Program-made: the position numbers and the translations under genes
Shown here: piece after piece, positions 1-24,636 of the stretch
Position numbering within the stretch: position 1 is the first letter of the stretch
Layout: each line of letters opens with the position of its first letter
The notes under the pieces: generated by a model
What the model was told of the DNA's origin: nothing
The model's input: only the letters and a program-made list of their open reading frames with translations
Databases searched by the model: none
Assembly (NCBI RefSeq): GCF_958295425.1
Contig: NC_081154.1
Coordinates: 2,858,890-2,922,889, forward strand
Length of the DNA stretch: 64,000 nucleotides
Origin: Solea solea
Taxonomy: Eukaryota; Chordata; Actinopteri; Pleuronectiformes; Soleidae
Direction of reading: 5' to 3'

Positions 1-2267
1 TCAACAGCCAGTCTTAGCATGGAGCATCCAAAGGATTAAGCAAAGGACAAAATATTAGTCCATGGTAATTTGTTATTTAATTTTACTTAATCTGGACAGA
101 ACTACTATGATTTGACTATGTTTTTTTTTTAATTACATGTCAGTTGAAAAATTGACTATGCAGGAAAGCCTACTAGTAAATCTGTAACAAGAAAAATAAA
201 CAATTCAGACAAAAGTTCCAGCCAAGCCCTTAAAAATACACATCATTGAACAACAAAAATACAAAAAGAAAACCAAGGAAAAAATGTAGTTTATACACAC
301 TGCGATCTGCACCACATACTGTACCCTTCTGCATCTTCAAGACCTCAGCTGCAGAATTTTAAACCCGCTGTAGAAAAGTATAAATGGGAACAGTTTTCTT
401 GCCCATACCTGTAGTAAGAAGTTGGGAGTCATACACAAGTCAGAGTGTAAATGATGTGTGCAAAGGTTTTGTTTTCGACTGTTTGCTAAAATTGCCTTCT
501 GACAACAGACGTCTAATGGAAAAATGCTCGTTTGAATTCAGCGCGACCAGGCGTCTTAGCTCAGACTGTATAATACAGTACTACTCCAAAAATATAATTC
601 AAGTGCCACTGAAAATGTACTCATCTGAGTGATTACAAAAAAGGCTACATTAACTTCCGCAAGGCAAACAAATTGTTTGGATATTCATCATAACAGCTTT
701 AAAAATTATGTGTGACTCACGGCTCGATGAACATGAGGCTTTTCTGCAACTCCTTTGCAGATTGATGTAGGCTGGCAAAGATACACTGAACCTTAATGAA
801 TAAAATAAAGGGGCCACAATTGTTCAGTTTGTATGCAACATATGTATGGGAAGAATTTAATATCAATCTCATCACACAGACAACCACAAACTCACCACAC
901 AAACTCACTCTTACTGTATAGATTGGATTAACTTGTTAAAAGAGAATCCACAGGGCTGCATTTCAATCAACCAACGACAATTTGACTTTTCTTTTAGTAT
1001 TTACATCCAAATGGCTGACACCCATTTAAAAAAAAAAAACAATACCTTAATTAATTATTTAGGAGTGGCTTTTTGTAAATAAGCAAGTGCAATTTGGGTA
1101 CGTTCACATTACGTAGCATAAATGTATCCAATCTCTTATACGACAGCTGCGGTTACATGTTCTTCAGCTGATTTTGATTGTTATATCAAACTGTAAAGAC
1201 AATTTCAATACACATTAATTAATAATAACATTAATAATGATTAATCGTCATGACACAAGGAGAAAAAATAATATATATATATAAATATATATTTATGTAT
1301 ATAGCGTTGCACTGAGATGGGGCTTCCCACTGCATGATTCTTTTTAAATTACAGCCATAGTCTTCTAAATGAGTCTTTTACACTGCTGGGTGATTGTTCA
1401 TAGACAGATCAGTTTGAGTTTATAACTTCATTTCCACCTCTTTGCTGCGACTGCTCTTCTATCATACAGAAAATGTGCTGTCGTTCAGCAAATTGTTGTC
1501 AAGCAACAGAAAACATGCTGCCCATAGATATGTGCTACTGTAAACATCAAGCTCATAATGTATATATTCTGGCAAATTAATATCTATAACGTACTGTTTT
1601 TTTTGTTTTTTTTAAATGATGTGTTGTACATTCACAGATGTGAACATGCATGTTTATTATTTATTACCTTTATCTTAACTGTCCTTGCTGCTGTACATGT
1701 CCCCATTGCATGACTAATAAAGGACTCTCTTATCTTTTCTTACAACTGTTTTATAATCCATTATACTAGAGCATAGTCCCCTTATTCTCACAGTGCTCAT
1801 GGGGTGAGTAGTGGTGTAATACAAAGTGATTCTGTATTGTGAGCATTATTTGATATGGGACATTGACAAAACATGCTCCCCGTATTCTTGCACTACATTC
1901 ATCTCCGTTTGTAACCCAAAACACACAAATGACGTTGTCATAACACGGTGGGCGTTATGCATTAATTGCAAAGCTGAAAGGTAAGGATCCTAACACAAAC
2001 GAGATTAGCCACGAGCTAGCTATTTGGCTAAAGGCGGTAAAATCGAAACAAAATAGTCTAAATGTAACTGTGCCAAAGTGGATGCAAACACTAAATCCCA
2101 AAGTAAATCAGTTTTTGGTGACTTTCTGTGGTCTAACGTGTTTTACACAGCCCTCAGAAACACATCCATTCATGCAGGTCTGTCCATAACACGCCAACAC
2201 CAGCCAGCCTCAGCAGTGGCTCCATCTTGGCTAAAGCTAGCTCAGCTAGCATGCTAAGGCAACTCAC
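1..2267 (-). other. probable luc7l intron 1 (no further exon found)
   Basis: This stretch lies 3' of the only recognisable luc7l coding exon on the minus strand. It is AT-rich and contains no segment that translates into the next LUC7L block, the conserved zinc-finger start. I therefore read it as first-intron sequence and place the remaining exons beyond the left edge. It holds AT dinucleotide runs near 1272-1305 and GCTAGC-type motifs near 2010-2035 and 2228-2258. Whether part of it is an alternative 3' end cannot be judged from sequence alone. Confidence 0.5.
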
Positions 2268-2328
2268 CGTCCCTCGCTGTTCCCATCAGCTGGTCGAGCA
2301 GCGCTCTCATTTGAGCTTGGGCAGACAT
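2268..2328 (-). CDS. luc7l: LUC7-like splicing factor, first coding exon (partial)
   Basis: Read on the minus strand, the ATG at 2328-2326 opens 20 codons beginning MSAQAQMRALLDQLMGTARD. They end with one extra base at a consensus donor, ACG|GTGAGT. This is the N-terminal signature of the vertebrate LUC7L/LUC7L2 family. LUC7 proteins associate with U1 snRNP in the nucleus and influence 5' splice-site choice; the full protein carries two zinc fingers and an RS-rich tail, none of which is in this window. The variant 'RALLDQLMGTARD' resembles LUC7L more than LUC7L2 from memory, so the paralogue assignment is likely but not certain. The rest of the gene is cut by the window edge. Confidence 0.85.
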
Positions 2329-2500
2329 TCCGTCTTCCGTCGGCGGCGCCTTATTAGACGTAGGAAACTGAAAACAGCTCCGCGGTATTTAAGATTACGT
2401 GATTTGATAATGTACACGGCCAGGCATCACCCCTCGCAGCTTTCCTCTGTTTCGTAGATTCACGAATTTCCGTTCTGTTATGGAAGTGACGTCAGAGTAG
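2329..2500 (-). promoter_or_regulatory. luc7l 5' UTR and promoter with consensus CRE
   Basis: Upstream of the luc7l ATG the sequence is locally CpG-rich (for example near 2336-2350 and 2512-2530). A perfect palindromic cyclic-AMP response element, TGACGTCA, sits at 2487-2494. No TATA box is evident. The transcription start is inferred to lie between about 2340 and 2480. Confidence 0.45.
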
Positions 2501-2603
2501 CGGTTCACAAACGCTAAGGGCGGCGGACGACACTTCAAACTTCTGAGGCCCATGGCAGGCGGTTTTAACGTTTAATCGCTACACAGGATATTCACTACCA
2601 ATA

Positions 2604-3128
2604 TATGAAACGTCATTCTTACTAGTGAACACTACAGTTTTTAGATATTTGCAATTCAGTCTGTCACAGATATCGTAATTCGGTTTTTACTCGTCAAAAA
2701 TGACGTCAGATATCCGTGATTCAGTTTTAACGAGTCAAAATGAGGTCACAGATATCCGTCATTCAGTTTTGACTAGTCAAAATGACGTCATGGCTATCTG
2801 TAATTCGATTTGTATTAGTCAAAATGACATGTATGACATCACAGCTATCTGCAAGTCAGGTTTTACTTGTGAAAACTATAGTTATGGTGCAATTCAGTTT
2901 CTACTTGTCAAAATGAGGAGACAGGTGTGTGTAATTTTGTTTTTACCAGTCAAAATGACGTCAGATTTCCGTGATTCAGTTTGAACTAGTCAAAATGAGG
3001 TCACAGATATCCGTAATTCGATTTTCATTAGTCAAAATGATGTCACGGATATCTATAATTCAGTTTTTACTAGTGAAAACTACAGTTACGGGTGCGATTC
3101 AGTTTTTACTAGTCAATATTACGTCAAA
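2604..3128. repeat. degenerate CRE-containing minisatellite (~45-55 bp unit)
   Basis: About ten imperfect units share the core parts GATATCCGTAATTCAG, TTTTACTAGTCAAAATG and (A/G)(C/G)GTCA. Several junctions form TGACGTCA (2701, 2783 and 2956 areas). A longer period is visible: 'TAGTGAAAACTACAGTTA' variants recur near 2622, 2867 and 3071. A high-copy tandem array of this kind next to the luc7l promoter is not explained by any gene. Confidence 0.85.
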
Positions 3129-4211
3129 CATGATAATATAATATTTTGCCTACTATAGCTACATTTCCGCCATTGAACAAAATCAATAAATGTAAAATAA
3201 ATAAAAGTTGTAGAGGGAGCCAGCATATAAATCAAGGAGGTAGCGGCCTACTTAGTCTACTGTTGTATTCATTAGTCATATCGGCAGATCCTGGTGTTTG
3301 CTGATATTCGATAATACATTTCAAAGCCAATATCTGCCAGTACCGATATATCGTGCATAACTAATTTTTATATCCATGTCTGAGGCTCACCTGTGGGCTG
3401 CAGTGAATGAGTTTCGATGAGTTGATGGAAAAACTCAAACATAAGGTCATTAGGACAAGATAAACATTTACAGCAAAGGCAATATATATACAAAACGTAA
3501 TAAAGTCAGTCAAAACAATAATTACATGAATAAGTGCATGTAATTTATAGTAAATGTAAAAGGAGAGAAAAGCAAGCGCTGTATATATAAATACCCCACC
3601 CACCATGATCAGTATAAAAGTCTGTGTCGCCCTCTAGCGTTAGAAAGCACTAACTGCGTTGGCTGAAGATGTCCATGGGCACACTGGAGCCAGTCACGTA
3701 CTACGTGGGCTGGACCGCACAGTTTACCGCGTGAATAATGGCAGGGCGTCAGTCCGTGACCGTGAATGACTTCAGGAGAACGGGAAGTAGATTCTTGTAA
3801 GGAAACAATCAGCTCACGACGAAACACTCAGCCCGCCGCAGATCGCACTTTTCCTGGGGAGGAAAAGGCACGGAGCTGGCGCTGGCACTGGAGCTGGCGC
3901 TGGCACTGGAGCTGGAGGAGGAGAGTCCACTGGACCAGAGGAGTGGGATTCATTTCGAGCAATACGCCACTGATTAGAGACATCAGCTTCATTCCTCTGT
4001 GCACAAAGATATATTTTTTAGATTCATGTGTGACGATTTAAAAAATAATAATAATAATATTTGCAACTAAATTATGACTAATTGTAATTCCACTTCAAGT
4101 TCCCTTAAATTAAAGCTGCAGTGCCTAACTTCTGATGATTGTTGTTGTTGTTTATGTTTATTATTCTGCCTCACTTTGTGCAGTATCTTCACCTGAAAAC
4201 ACTTCACTTGA
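3129..4211. other. intergenic sequence, no gene seen
   Basis: No reading frame here resembles a protein. It contains a short GATATATCG-type palindromic stretch near 3290-3360, a 'TCGCCCTCTAG' fragment common in fish short repeats at about 3627-3639, and the short tandem repeat listed separately at 3872. Confidence 0.5.
3872..3921. repeat. 18-bp tandem repeat, about 2.5 copies
   Basis: The unit GGAGCTGGCGCTGGCACT occurs twice exactly (3872-3889, 3890-3907) and then decays into GGAGCTGGAGGAGG. The surrounding short open frame has no homology I recognise. Confidence 0.85.
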
Positions 4212-4214
4212 CAG

Positions 4215-4475
4215 TCAGTGTGTTTACATGCATGTTAAAAGTCCGATCTTTAGTCAGACTAAGACAACAAATTGGTTTTCCTAATGTCATATAAACATGT
4301 CTGACTGAAATTGAGCTGGCTTAGTCGGACTAACATACCTGGATAATGCGCTTCATAGTCTGATTACTCCTACATGTATATACTTAGGTGAACTTGGCTT
4401 TCTGCACATGCTCCAAAAAGTCTGAATTCCGCAAGTTGTCCGATTGCCTGTCTTAGTCAGACTACGTTATATATA
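4215..4475. mobile_element. 'TTAGTCxGACT' short repeat, copy 1
   Basis: This copy starts near GTTTACATGCATGTTAAAAG and carries alternating TTAGTCAGACTAAG and CTTAGTCGGACTAAC words. It ends near TTGTCCGATTGCCTGTCTTA. Near-identical blocks recur at 38185-38395 and, in reverse, at 46650-47010. That marks a dispersed non-autonomous element with self-complementary internal words. The class is unknown. Confidence 0.65.
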
Positions 4476-4611
4476 TACTCAAATGCGTTTTGATTAGCAG
4501 TATCTCTTTGAGTCAAAATTGAATTACATTACTAGTCAAATCTATGTCTATGACAGCTTCAACACGTGTTGCAGCGGTTCTAGCACAGCTGTAACTATTC
4601 CTGGACTTGCC

Positions 4612-4635
4612 CATCATCATCATCATCATCATCAT
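4612..4635. repeat. (CAT)8 microsatellite
   Basis: Eight uninterrupted CAT triplets, non-coding context. Confidence 0.95.
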
Positions 4636-4968
4636 CTGTTTGACCCAGTGTCGTTTTTACAGTCCCACAATGTGTGCTGTTGTTGTTCATCACTCAAGCT
4701 ACAGGGCAAAGAGCAATAAAAACACACAGAAACTAAAAGTCAACTAAAATGAAAGGCAGAATGCTTCCGCATTTAAGATCAAGTCACTACAGCGTGACGC
4801 AGGAAATAAATGTACACACTTATATACATATATATACATATTATGTTCAGAGTGTGTGTGTCACAGGTGTGTCTACACTTCACTTCAATGTGACCCGAGT
4901 CCGCCATACCATCACGATACTACTGCACGGATACAACGTCGCGTGGTGCGCACGCTCTCACTCCCTCC

Positions 4969-4969
<1 letters not shown>

Positions 4970-4996
<27 letters not shown>
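4970..4996. repeat. (CA)13 microsatellite
   Basis: Pure CA run in the region upstream of cox6b1. Confidence 0.95.
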
Positions 4997-4999
<3 letters not shown>

Positions 5000-5023
5000 C
5001 AGAATAACGACACACACACCCGG

Positions 5024-5071
5024 TATAAAAGTCACAATAAGAGCTAGAGCCAGCGACTGCGGCAAAAAAAG
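5024..5071 (+). promoter_or_regulatory. candidate TATA box and short 5' exon of cox6b1
   Basis: TATAAA at 5024-5029 is followed 42 bases later by a donor-like AAAG|GTAACG at 5071/5072. A short untranslated exon from about 5050 to 5071 could splice to the acceptor at 6217-6218. This is position-based inference. CpG-bearing sequence near 5200-5230 could host the true start instead. Confidence 0.3.
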
Positions 5072-5633
5072 GTAACGTGTACCTTCTTTATCTATTATTT
5101 TCGTTAATACATTTCATTTTAAAAAGGCTAAATGTGAATATCTCGAGAAATTAGTAACAGAGTGACTCAAAAAAACAGAATGAAAAGGCGAAGCTGCCGC
5201 CACGTCTGGATGTGACGTGAGGTTTCCGCATGTGTGTATGTTTCCTCTCACCTCGACCTCATTTGACTCCGTGTTTCTAACGATACTCGTATATTAACAA
5301 ACAACTGCAGTGGAACCTGTGTTTTGTGTGCTTCTAAAGGCCTGCTCGAGGTGAACGAGGCTATATATATACATATATATATATTGATATTGATAATATA
5401 TTGCCAATATCGATTAACGCGCACTCTTTTGGGGTGGAGAGGAAGTTGAATTTTGACGTTGACAAACTCTATAGTCCGATATTTTACTATATAAATATAT
5501 ATGAATGGATGTGTTGTGTTAAATTAGACTCGGTGTAAAATATTGGTTATTAGCAGCAGCATTCAGGTGCATGCACCAAATTATTTCCCCAAAATAGCTT
5601 CAAGCTGAAAGCTTAGCTCGAAGCTGTCACAGC

Positions 5634-5718
5634 GCACACACACACACACACACACACCTGCAACTGTATATGCGCTTTACCATGCATCTGAACCCGTGTG
5701 TGTGTGTGTGTGCGTGTG
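5634..5718. repeat. paired (CA)12 and (TG)n microsatellites
   Basis: A CA run at 5634-5657 is followed after about 38 bases by a TG run at 5695-5718. The two are complementary and could form a stem in RNA or cruciform DNA. They lie between the candidate cox6b1 first exon and its coding exon. Confidence 0.85.
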
Positions 5719-6226
5719 CAGGCACTTTATTCCCTCAGCTGTCTGCTGTGTATGATGTTTTTGCTCTCCTGAGTTGACCTTGAGTGACATTTCAATTAAA
5801 ATGGCGGCCCAATAGTATTGATTCAGATTAATTTTTTTATTAGTCTTGTTATTTTTTTATTTTTTTGGAATATTTTTATTGAGAAATATGGCACATTTGG
5901 AAAAACAGCACTGTAAGCCACAGTTGTGAAAACAGAAAATAAATAAATACTTGTAATGTAATGTACATCACAAAGGAGCAGTAAAAGAACCATATTACTT
6001 CCTTGTTTTTTTCCTCTTTCTTGTTGTTATTTGTTAACAAAACATTTATGACGTCACACACGGATCAAAGGGCAACAAAACAATTTCCTGTGTTCTATCA
6101 TACCTGCTGTTGTTATTGTCATTATTATTATTAGAAGAAAGCATCTCAGTGTCTTGTGCCTTCATATATAAAGTTATTGACAAATACACACGTGTATTGT
6201 TGTTGTCTCTCCTGACAGCGGTGACA

Positions 6227-7933
6227 ATGGCTGAGGACATTAAGACCAAACTGGAGAACTACCGCACCGCTCCCTTTGACGCCAGATTCCCCAACCAGAA
6301 CCAGACCAGGAACTGCTGGGTCAACTATGTGGGTAAGAAGACTGTTGCTCTTCCACCATTATACCTAAAATCAACTTATATATACATAGAAACTTTAAAA
6401 GACAAGCAACATTCCAATATTTATACCAAGTAAGGTCATGCTTAGTAATCTGATTAAGATGTGAGGTGTTGTGATTTGTGTCACGCTGTGTAGACAATGT
6501 GTACATGTACATCTTAATCAGATCATAATGTCCCACTGGAGTTTGTAAGAAAGTAGATGTAATGTGAATAAGAATAATAAGCCGTCTTTTTAATGAATAA
6601 TTTTCAGACAAGCAATAAGTCTGAATAAGAGAAGTGAAGTATTCTGATTTTAGTCAGTGTCTAGACATGCACATTTTAATCAGATTATGACGTTCCACTG
6701 GAGTTTTCTCCGCAGTAGATTAAAGAAGATGGTGTTCCAATATTATGTTATCACATTGTAAACGGAGTTAAGTAAGATTGAGATTTTTGTTGTGTTGACT
6801 CTTCCTCATGTTTTAAATACTCATTGTTGTTGTCTGTCTATTAATAGACTATCATCGCTGTCAGAAAGCGCTGACCGCCAAAGGACAAGACACATTACCG
6901 TGTGAATGGTACAGGAGGGTCTCCAAATCACTCTGCCCCTCGGCCTGGGTAAATTAATAACTTTTTACTTTTCCAAAGTGTTTTTTTTCGACTGAACATA
7001 TGTGTGCTACTCCCCCTCTCTCCATGTGGGCCGAGTTTGTTTAGTGTGGGTCAAACAACTTTTTATCGTCCCTCGCATTCCTGCACAGTAATGAGAATCA
7101 AAACAACACAATGTGTTTTGACTTACAGACACTGGGAAATTCCAACTTTTAACCAGAGCCAATTCGTACAGGGAGCAGTTTGAACTATTGAACCCACACC
7201 AGCTTTTCTCTAAATGGACCTAAAGTCCTAATATTACAAGAATAAAGTGAGACGATGATCTGCTGCAACCTGAGACAGGAGTTGTATTTCCGTCTGAGCT
7301 TCACAAACAAGGAAATGCTTCAATCTTTCGGCACATTAGCATCAGTGTTAGGGCTTTGAAAAGATTGTGTAGGAACCTGAGAAGGAAATCCTCTCTTTTG
7401 TGGAGGAGGAAATGGTCAACAGTGGCCGTCTGCTGCTGGTTCTCAAGAAACTATTTGATAATTAAGATTTTTTTGGATCCAGAAGGAGTCAGTGCAACAG
7501 AGGGCCCAGTGCTTTAAGGTGTATTGATTGTTAATAAACTGAAGTAAAGACGTAATTAAAATATCACATCATTTTTGGAGGCTTCTGCCGCTCAGAAATT
7601 GTAAAAAAAAGTCATAATATTACAACATTATTCTTGATATTTTATATTTTCCTTCAGTATGGCCATAATTTTCCATAGTAAACAGATAAGTTAATATCGG
7701 GGGTCAGCTGCTGGCAATTTGTTGTCAATGTGCAGAATAGGGCTGAGAGACAATTAATGGGTTACTAAATGAATAAATAACAACATTTCAGCTTATTAAA
7801 TGTGGATATTTTCTGGTTTCATTGCTCCATATAAAAAATAAATCATTCAATTCTGAGGATCAACGTTGTTTGACATTGGAGAAAGTAACCGACCGATTAA
7901 TCTATTATGAAAATAATCATTGTTATACCATGT

Positions 7934-7967
<34 letters not shown>

Positions 7968-8041
7968 TGTATGTGTGTCTCCCTTAGATCCAGAAATGGG
8001 ATGAACAGAGAGAGGAAGGAACCTTCCCGGGAAAAATCTAA
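6227..8041 (+). CDS. cox6b1: cytochrome c oxidase subunit 6B1 (three coding exons)
   Basis: Coding exons are 6227-6332, 6848-6948 and 7988-8041, with consistent phases (1, then 0) and GT/AG borders. The product is 86 residues, the usual COX6B length. It has the twin cysteine signature C30-x9-C40 and C54-x10-C65 of CHCH proteins, which are imported into the mitochondrial intermembrane space and oxidised by the MIA40 pathway. COX6B is a peripheral subunit of respiratory complex IV that bridges the monomers of the dimer on the intermembrane-space side. The start lies eight bases downstream of an acceptor (CCTGACAG) in the context ACAATGG. The C-terminus reads ...[17 protein letters not shown], typical of the family. 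The ubiquitous 6B1 isoform is assumed rather than testis-type 6B2. Intron 2 carries a degenerate short repeat and a long GT microsatellite 10 bases before the last exon. Confidence 0.95.
7739..7922. mobile_element. 'GGGCTGCAAC/AATCGATTA' short DNA-transposon relic in cox6b1 intron 2
   Basis: Begins AGGGCTGAGAGACAATTAA and ends near AATCTATTATGAAAATAATC. It carries the family's internal words 'AAATGTGGATATTTTCTGGTTT' in part. The GGGCTGCA ends suggest a hAT-like non-autonomous element. This is a family-level inference. Confidence 0.55.
7936..7978. repeat. (GT)n microsatellite next to the cox6b1 last-exon acceptor
   Basis: An interrupted GT run of about 43 bases lies directly before the acceptor CTCCCTTAG at 7979-7987, so it occupies the branch-point and polypyrimidine zone of intron 2. 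Confidence 0.9.
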
Positions 8042-8190
8042 GCCAGCACGCCAAGTGGCTGAACTTCCAACATGTAATCTTTACGACTTATGTTTGTGTA
8101 CGTGGTGAAAATCGCCACCTTTCCACAAGTACAATGAAAACTGAATGTCATTCCTGTTCCAAATATCATGAAATGTTCAGCTAATTCTGT

Positions 8191-8196
8191 ATTAAA
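8191..8196 (+). terminator. cox6b1 poly(A) signal ATTAAA
   Basis: ATTAAA lies 150 bases after the cox6b1 stop, giving a compact 3' UTR ending near 8210-8220. Confidence 0.6.
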
Positions 8197-8290
8197 ATAT
8201 CTCAGGATATATTTATGAACGTCGGTTGTTGTTTTTTTTAATTCCACCAGGGTTTATTATTATTAAACATGTTGGCTTATTGAGGAATGA

Positions 8291-8313
8291 GTGTGTGTGT
8301 GTGTGTGTGTGTG
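8291..8313. repeat. (GT)11 microsatellite between converging genes
   Basis: A pure GT run lies in the roughly 200-base interval between the cox6b1 and katnip poly(A) signals. Confidence 0.95.
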
Positions 8314-8393
8314 AGGTGGAGGACACTGAAGGGTTATCACGTGTTCACAGCTGACACTGTCACTCACATGTGTCGTGTACGCGTATTTTAAAC

Positions 8394-8399
8394 TTTATT
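8394..8399 (-). terminator. katnip poly(A) signal AATAAA (minus strand)
   Basis: TTTATT on the plus strand reads AATAAA on the minus strand, 1.2 kb downstream of the katnip stop codon and before the converging cox6b1 gene. Confidence 0.6.
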
Positions 8400-9573
8400 C
8401 AATCAAATAAAACCTGACATCAAATATACACATTTGAACAAGATTAGAAAAATAATTAATTAAATATTCCAAAACACCTAAATTACACAAACGATAACAG
8501 CCCCCAGGACTGAGAAACAGAGTAATCGTGGCTACTGCTGCTCAGAAATGGAAATTAAATACATAAAACTGCATTTTATATACAATTTACTCCCCATCCA
8601 GTGTAAGGAGTACATATGTTTGTTGGGGAGGGAATATTTAAAGATATCACTGGCTAATGCTGAAACGTTCCCATGCAACAAGTTAGTACAGTAAATATTG
8701 AATGAATGACAAGTAACAACACCAAGTATTATAGTGACGGTAGGACCACGTTTATCCCTCTGTATAGATTATGCTTCTCCATTTGAGGTAAGTTAATAGT
8801 ATTTGCATAATAAGAAGTTTTTCTTAGTTTGAATTTTCACCTTAACTCCTAAAATAGTTGTAGCAACTTCAAGAAAAGGTCACTTGTACCACAAACAAGT
8901 TTTTTTTTGTAACCGATGCTAAGCAGATAAAAACATTTTACTTTTTCATTGATTTTTTTCACAACCAACAGTCGTCGTTGCAAAGGTTAATAAGACCTCC
9001 GTGGAAGCACTTCCAAAATCCACAGGCTTTGAAATACACTTATTTCACAGTTATAAATCACTCACGGATATAAATGAGGGTCTGCATAGCATTACGGTTG
9101 GTGGGTTGGTGCACTGACGGGAGTGTTGGTCAGTTCTCGTACCCGTCAGTGGATAAAAATCAGTAAGAAATAGCCTTATCCTGATGTGGGTGTTCTTTTG
9201 TTCCCCCAACATGCCACAAGCAGCATTATTAATAATATGTGCAGCACAAACGTCACAAGTAGCAGCCACAGATATAGTGTTTTAAAGTACGAGGCACAAT
9301 AATAGGGCTGGTAAAAATGCAGCCTTCACAGGTTTCTCCTGGCACTGAGGGATGGGGGCATCGACACAGGTACGACGTGTTCCAGATAATCGGCACGTGT
9401 GGGTGGCCATTATTGTGGCGCTCTCTGTGCGCAGGTGTGTAAAACCAACTGTGCGGCGTCTGTCCTCCACTGTGGAGGCTCGGGGGGGGAGTCAGCAGCC
9501 ATACATACATGGGCCCCCTCAATTTTGTCTAATTTTCTTCCAAAAGATAAAATCCGCCTGGTCCATTTCTCTG
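8400..9573 (-). other. katnip 3' UTR
   Basis: AT-rich sequence between the katnip stop (9576-9574) and the AATAAA signal. No protein-like frame is present, and length and position fit a single terminal exon continuing from 9632. Confidence 0.55.
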
Positions 9574-22801
<13,228 letters not shown>

Positions 22802-22870
22802 TGTGAAGCTGCAGATGATACTGTGTACACAAGCCTATCCCATCTTGAAGAGAACAGATTGTCCTTTTAA
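22802..22870 (-). other. katnip 5' UTR part of the start exon
   Basis: Upstream of the MDIE start, exon sequence begins at one of two acceptors (TCTTCAAG near 22843 or TTTAAAAG near 22866). Neither choice lets the upstream ATG at 23455 read into the main frame. Confidence 0.4.
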
Positions 22871-23424
22871 AAAAACACAACAAACGTATGATGTGATTTG
22901 AACAGAGGCGAGTACATGAATACATGACACCTAAATTACCTTACAATATGTTTAACTTCATGTCGCCCCACCCGCTGGACAGCTCAGCATAATAAATACA
23001 TATAATAGTACATAATCTATTCCCACATATGTTACACAGCTCATTTTCAGCGACGTTTTCGCTTAAAACACGAGTGTGTGTCAAAGCTCGATATCTTAAT
23101 TTGGATAGCATTCAGAGCTAACACGTTAGCATCTCCTGACAGCATTTACATTGTGAAGCAAGTCAAAATGTTTTCCGTCTGTTTCCACTGTGTCGTTGCG
23201 GGTCCGCTGTTTGTTGCACTAATGTTGTGTTTTGTTGGCGGTAGCGGCGCTGAATACAAAAGCAGCTCGGCTAAGCTAGCGCTGATGCTAGGCTAACAAC
23301 AAACTGACAGGCTAGCAAGGTAGCATGTAAATGACAGATTAAAACAAAAGCGGTTTTTACGATTTTTTTATATACATGTACAACATTGACTTCTGTGTCA
23401 ATACCACATGAAACAAATACTTAC

Positions 23425-23470
23425 TCCCCCTGTCAAGTGTGTGTTCGCTATCCATTGCGGTGAAAACAAA
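23425..23470 (-). other. katnip non-coding first exon with upstream ATG
   Basis: An ATG in good context (CCGCAATGG, 23455-23453) is followed by 31 bases and the donor GGGGGA|GTAAGT. Joining to the next exon gives a frame that stops early, so this is best read as a 5' UTR exon with a short upstream ORF. An unusual alternative N-terminus is less likely. The flank at 23519-23531 (GTTGGTTGGTAAC) loosely resembles an RFX X-box, which would suit a ciliary gene, but the match is weak. Confidence 0.45.
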
Positions 23471-23609
23471 TGACTTTTGTTTTGTGTGTTTCTAATCATG
23501 TGCTAACCGAGTGTGTTGTGTTGGTTGGTAACCAAGATAGCCGTCCACCAATGGGAGAGAGCCGCACCAGAGAAAACCACGCCCCTACCTCAGTCTTCTG
23601 CTGCTGCTG

Positions 23610-24600
23610 CCACAAGCCTGCACAAAACCTAGAGCTGCTGAATCACACACACACACACACACAGACAGTGGTATGCAAGTCATGTAACATGCAGTTACAA
23701 GGACATAAGGTGATCTGGGAAGTAAAAATCACAGTCAGCACAAAACCTGGAGCTGCTGAACCACATGCACAGGAACACTGGAAATAGTGGTGTAAGCATG
23801 AGCCTCTATTATTGCATGAACATAAGGATTATAAGGTGATCTTGGAAGTGCACGTTCATGGTCACCTGCAAACACATCCATACAAGCTTGCACAAAACTT
23901 GGAGCTGTTGAACCACATGCACGTTGCATTATTTAGCAAGAGCATAAAATTAAGTCGCAAAAAGTAAGTGAGGGAGTATAGGAAGCAAATTCACACAAAG
24001 TTACAAGGAAATAAGGACACCTAAAACCACACACTTTCTCCTGTAGCACTGGAGTCACAAGTCACATTATTAAGGAATGACAGTGTAGTAGTTGCAAGGA
24101 AATAAGGTAGTATGTGAAGTAATCAGCCAGCAAGTCACAAGGAAATAAAGAGATCTGTGAGAGATCACACATTCAGTCACACATCCATACAAGCCTGCAC
24201 AAAACCTGGAGCTGCTGAACCACAGACAGTACACACTCCTCCTGGAATGCAAGTCCTGTTATTTAGCAACATGAAGATACAAGGAAATGACATTTGTTAT
24301 CTGGAAAAAGTGACTATAGAATTAAGTGACTCAACCACAGAATATCCTCAGAAAGCACTAAATCACGTAGGTTTGCTGTTTCAAGATTAAATGCACATTA
24401 ATTGGAGTATAGGCTACTTGCAAAAGAATATAAACACAACACAGCACTGAATATTGTTGCGATGCAGTCCTGTAGTCACATGTATGTCATGCAGTAATTT
24501 TGTTCTTCTCAATTGTTTTTCCTCAAGCTGCAACAGAAGAGCCTAACACAGAAAGACAACGAAACGAGGAGATCTGTGAAGCGAAATCACACACGTCTTC
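23610..24600. repeat. degenerate tandem array upstream of katnip
   Basis: The module 'GCACAAAACCTGGAGCTGCTGAACCACA' (in parts) recurs near 23617, 23738, 23890 and 24198. The partner word 'GTTACAAGGAAATAAGG' recurs near 23693, 23820, 24000, 24095 and 24135, and 'GAGATCTGTGA' near 24150 and 24570. Spacing varies from about 120 to 300 bases. It fills the gap between the katnip promoter and the dcun1d3 3' end. Confidence 0.75.
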
Positions 24601-24630
24601 ATGGTCAACAGTCAAAAGTTCAACACTGTT

Positions 24631-24636
24631 TTTATT
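24631..24636 (-). terminator. dcun1d3 poly(A) signal AATAAA (minus strand)
   Basis: TTTATT on the plus strand, about 1.5 kb past the dcun1d3 stop codon. Confidence 0.5.

Noticed and set aside
384..632. 82-codon plus-strand frame near the left edge
   Set aside because: No family resemblance, no splice signals, and AT-rich surroundings; it does not match any LUC7L segment.
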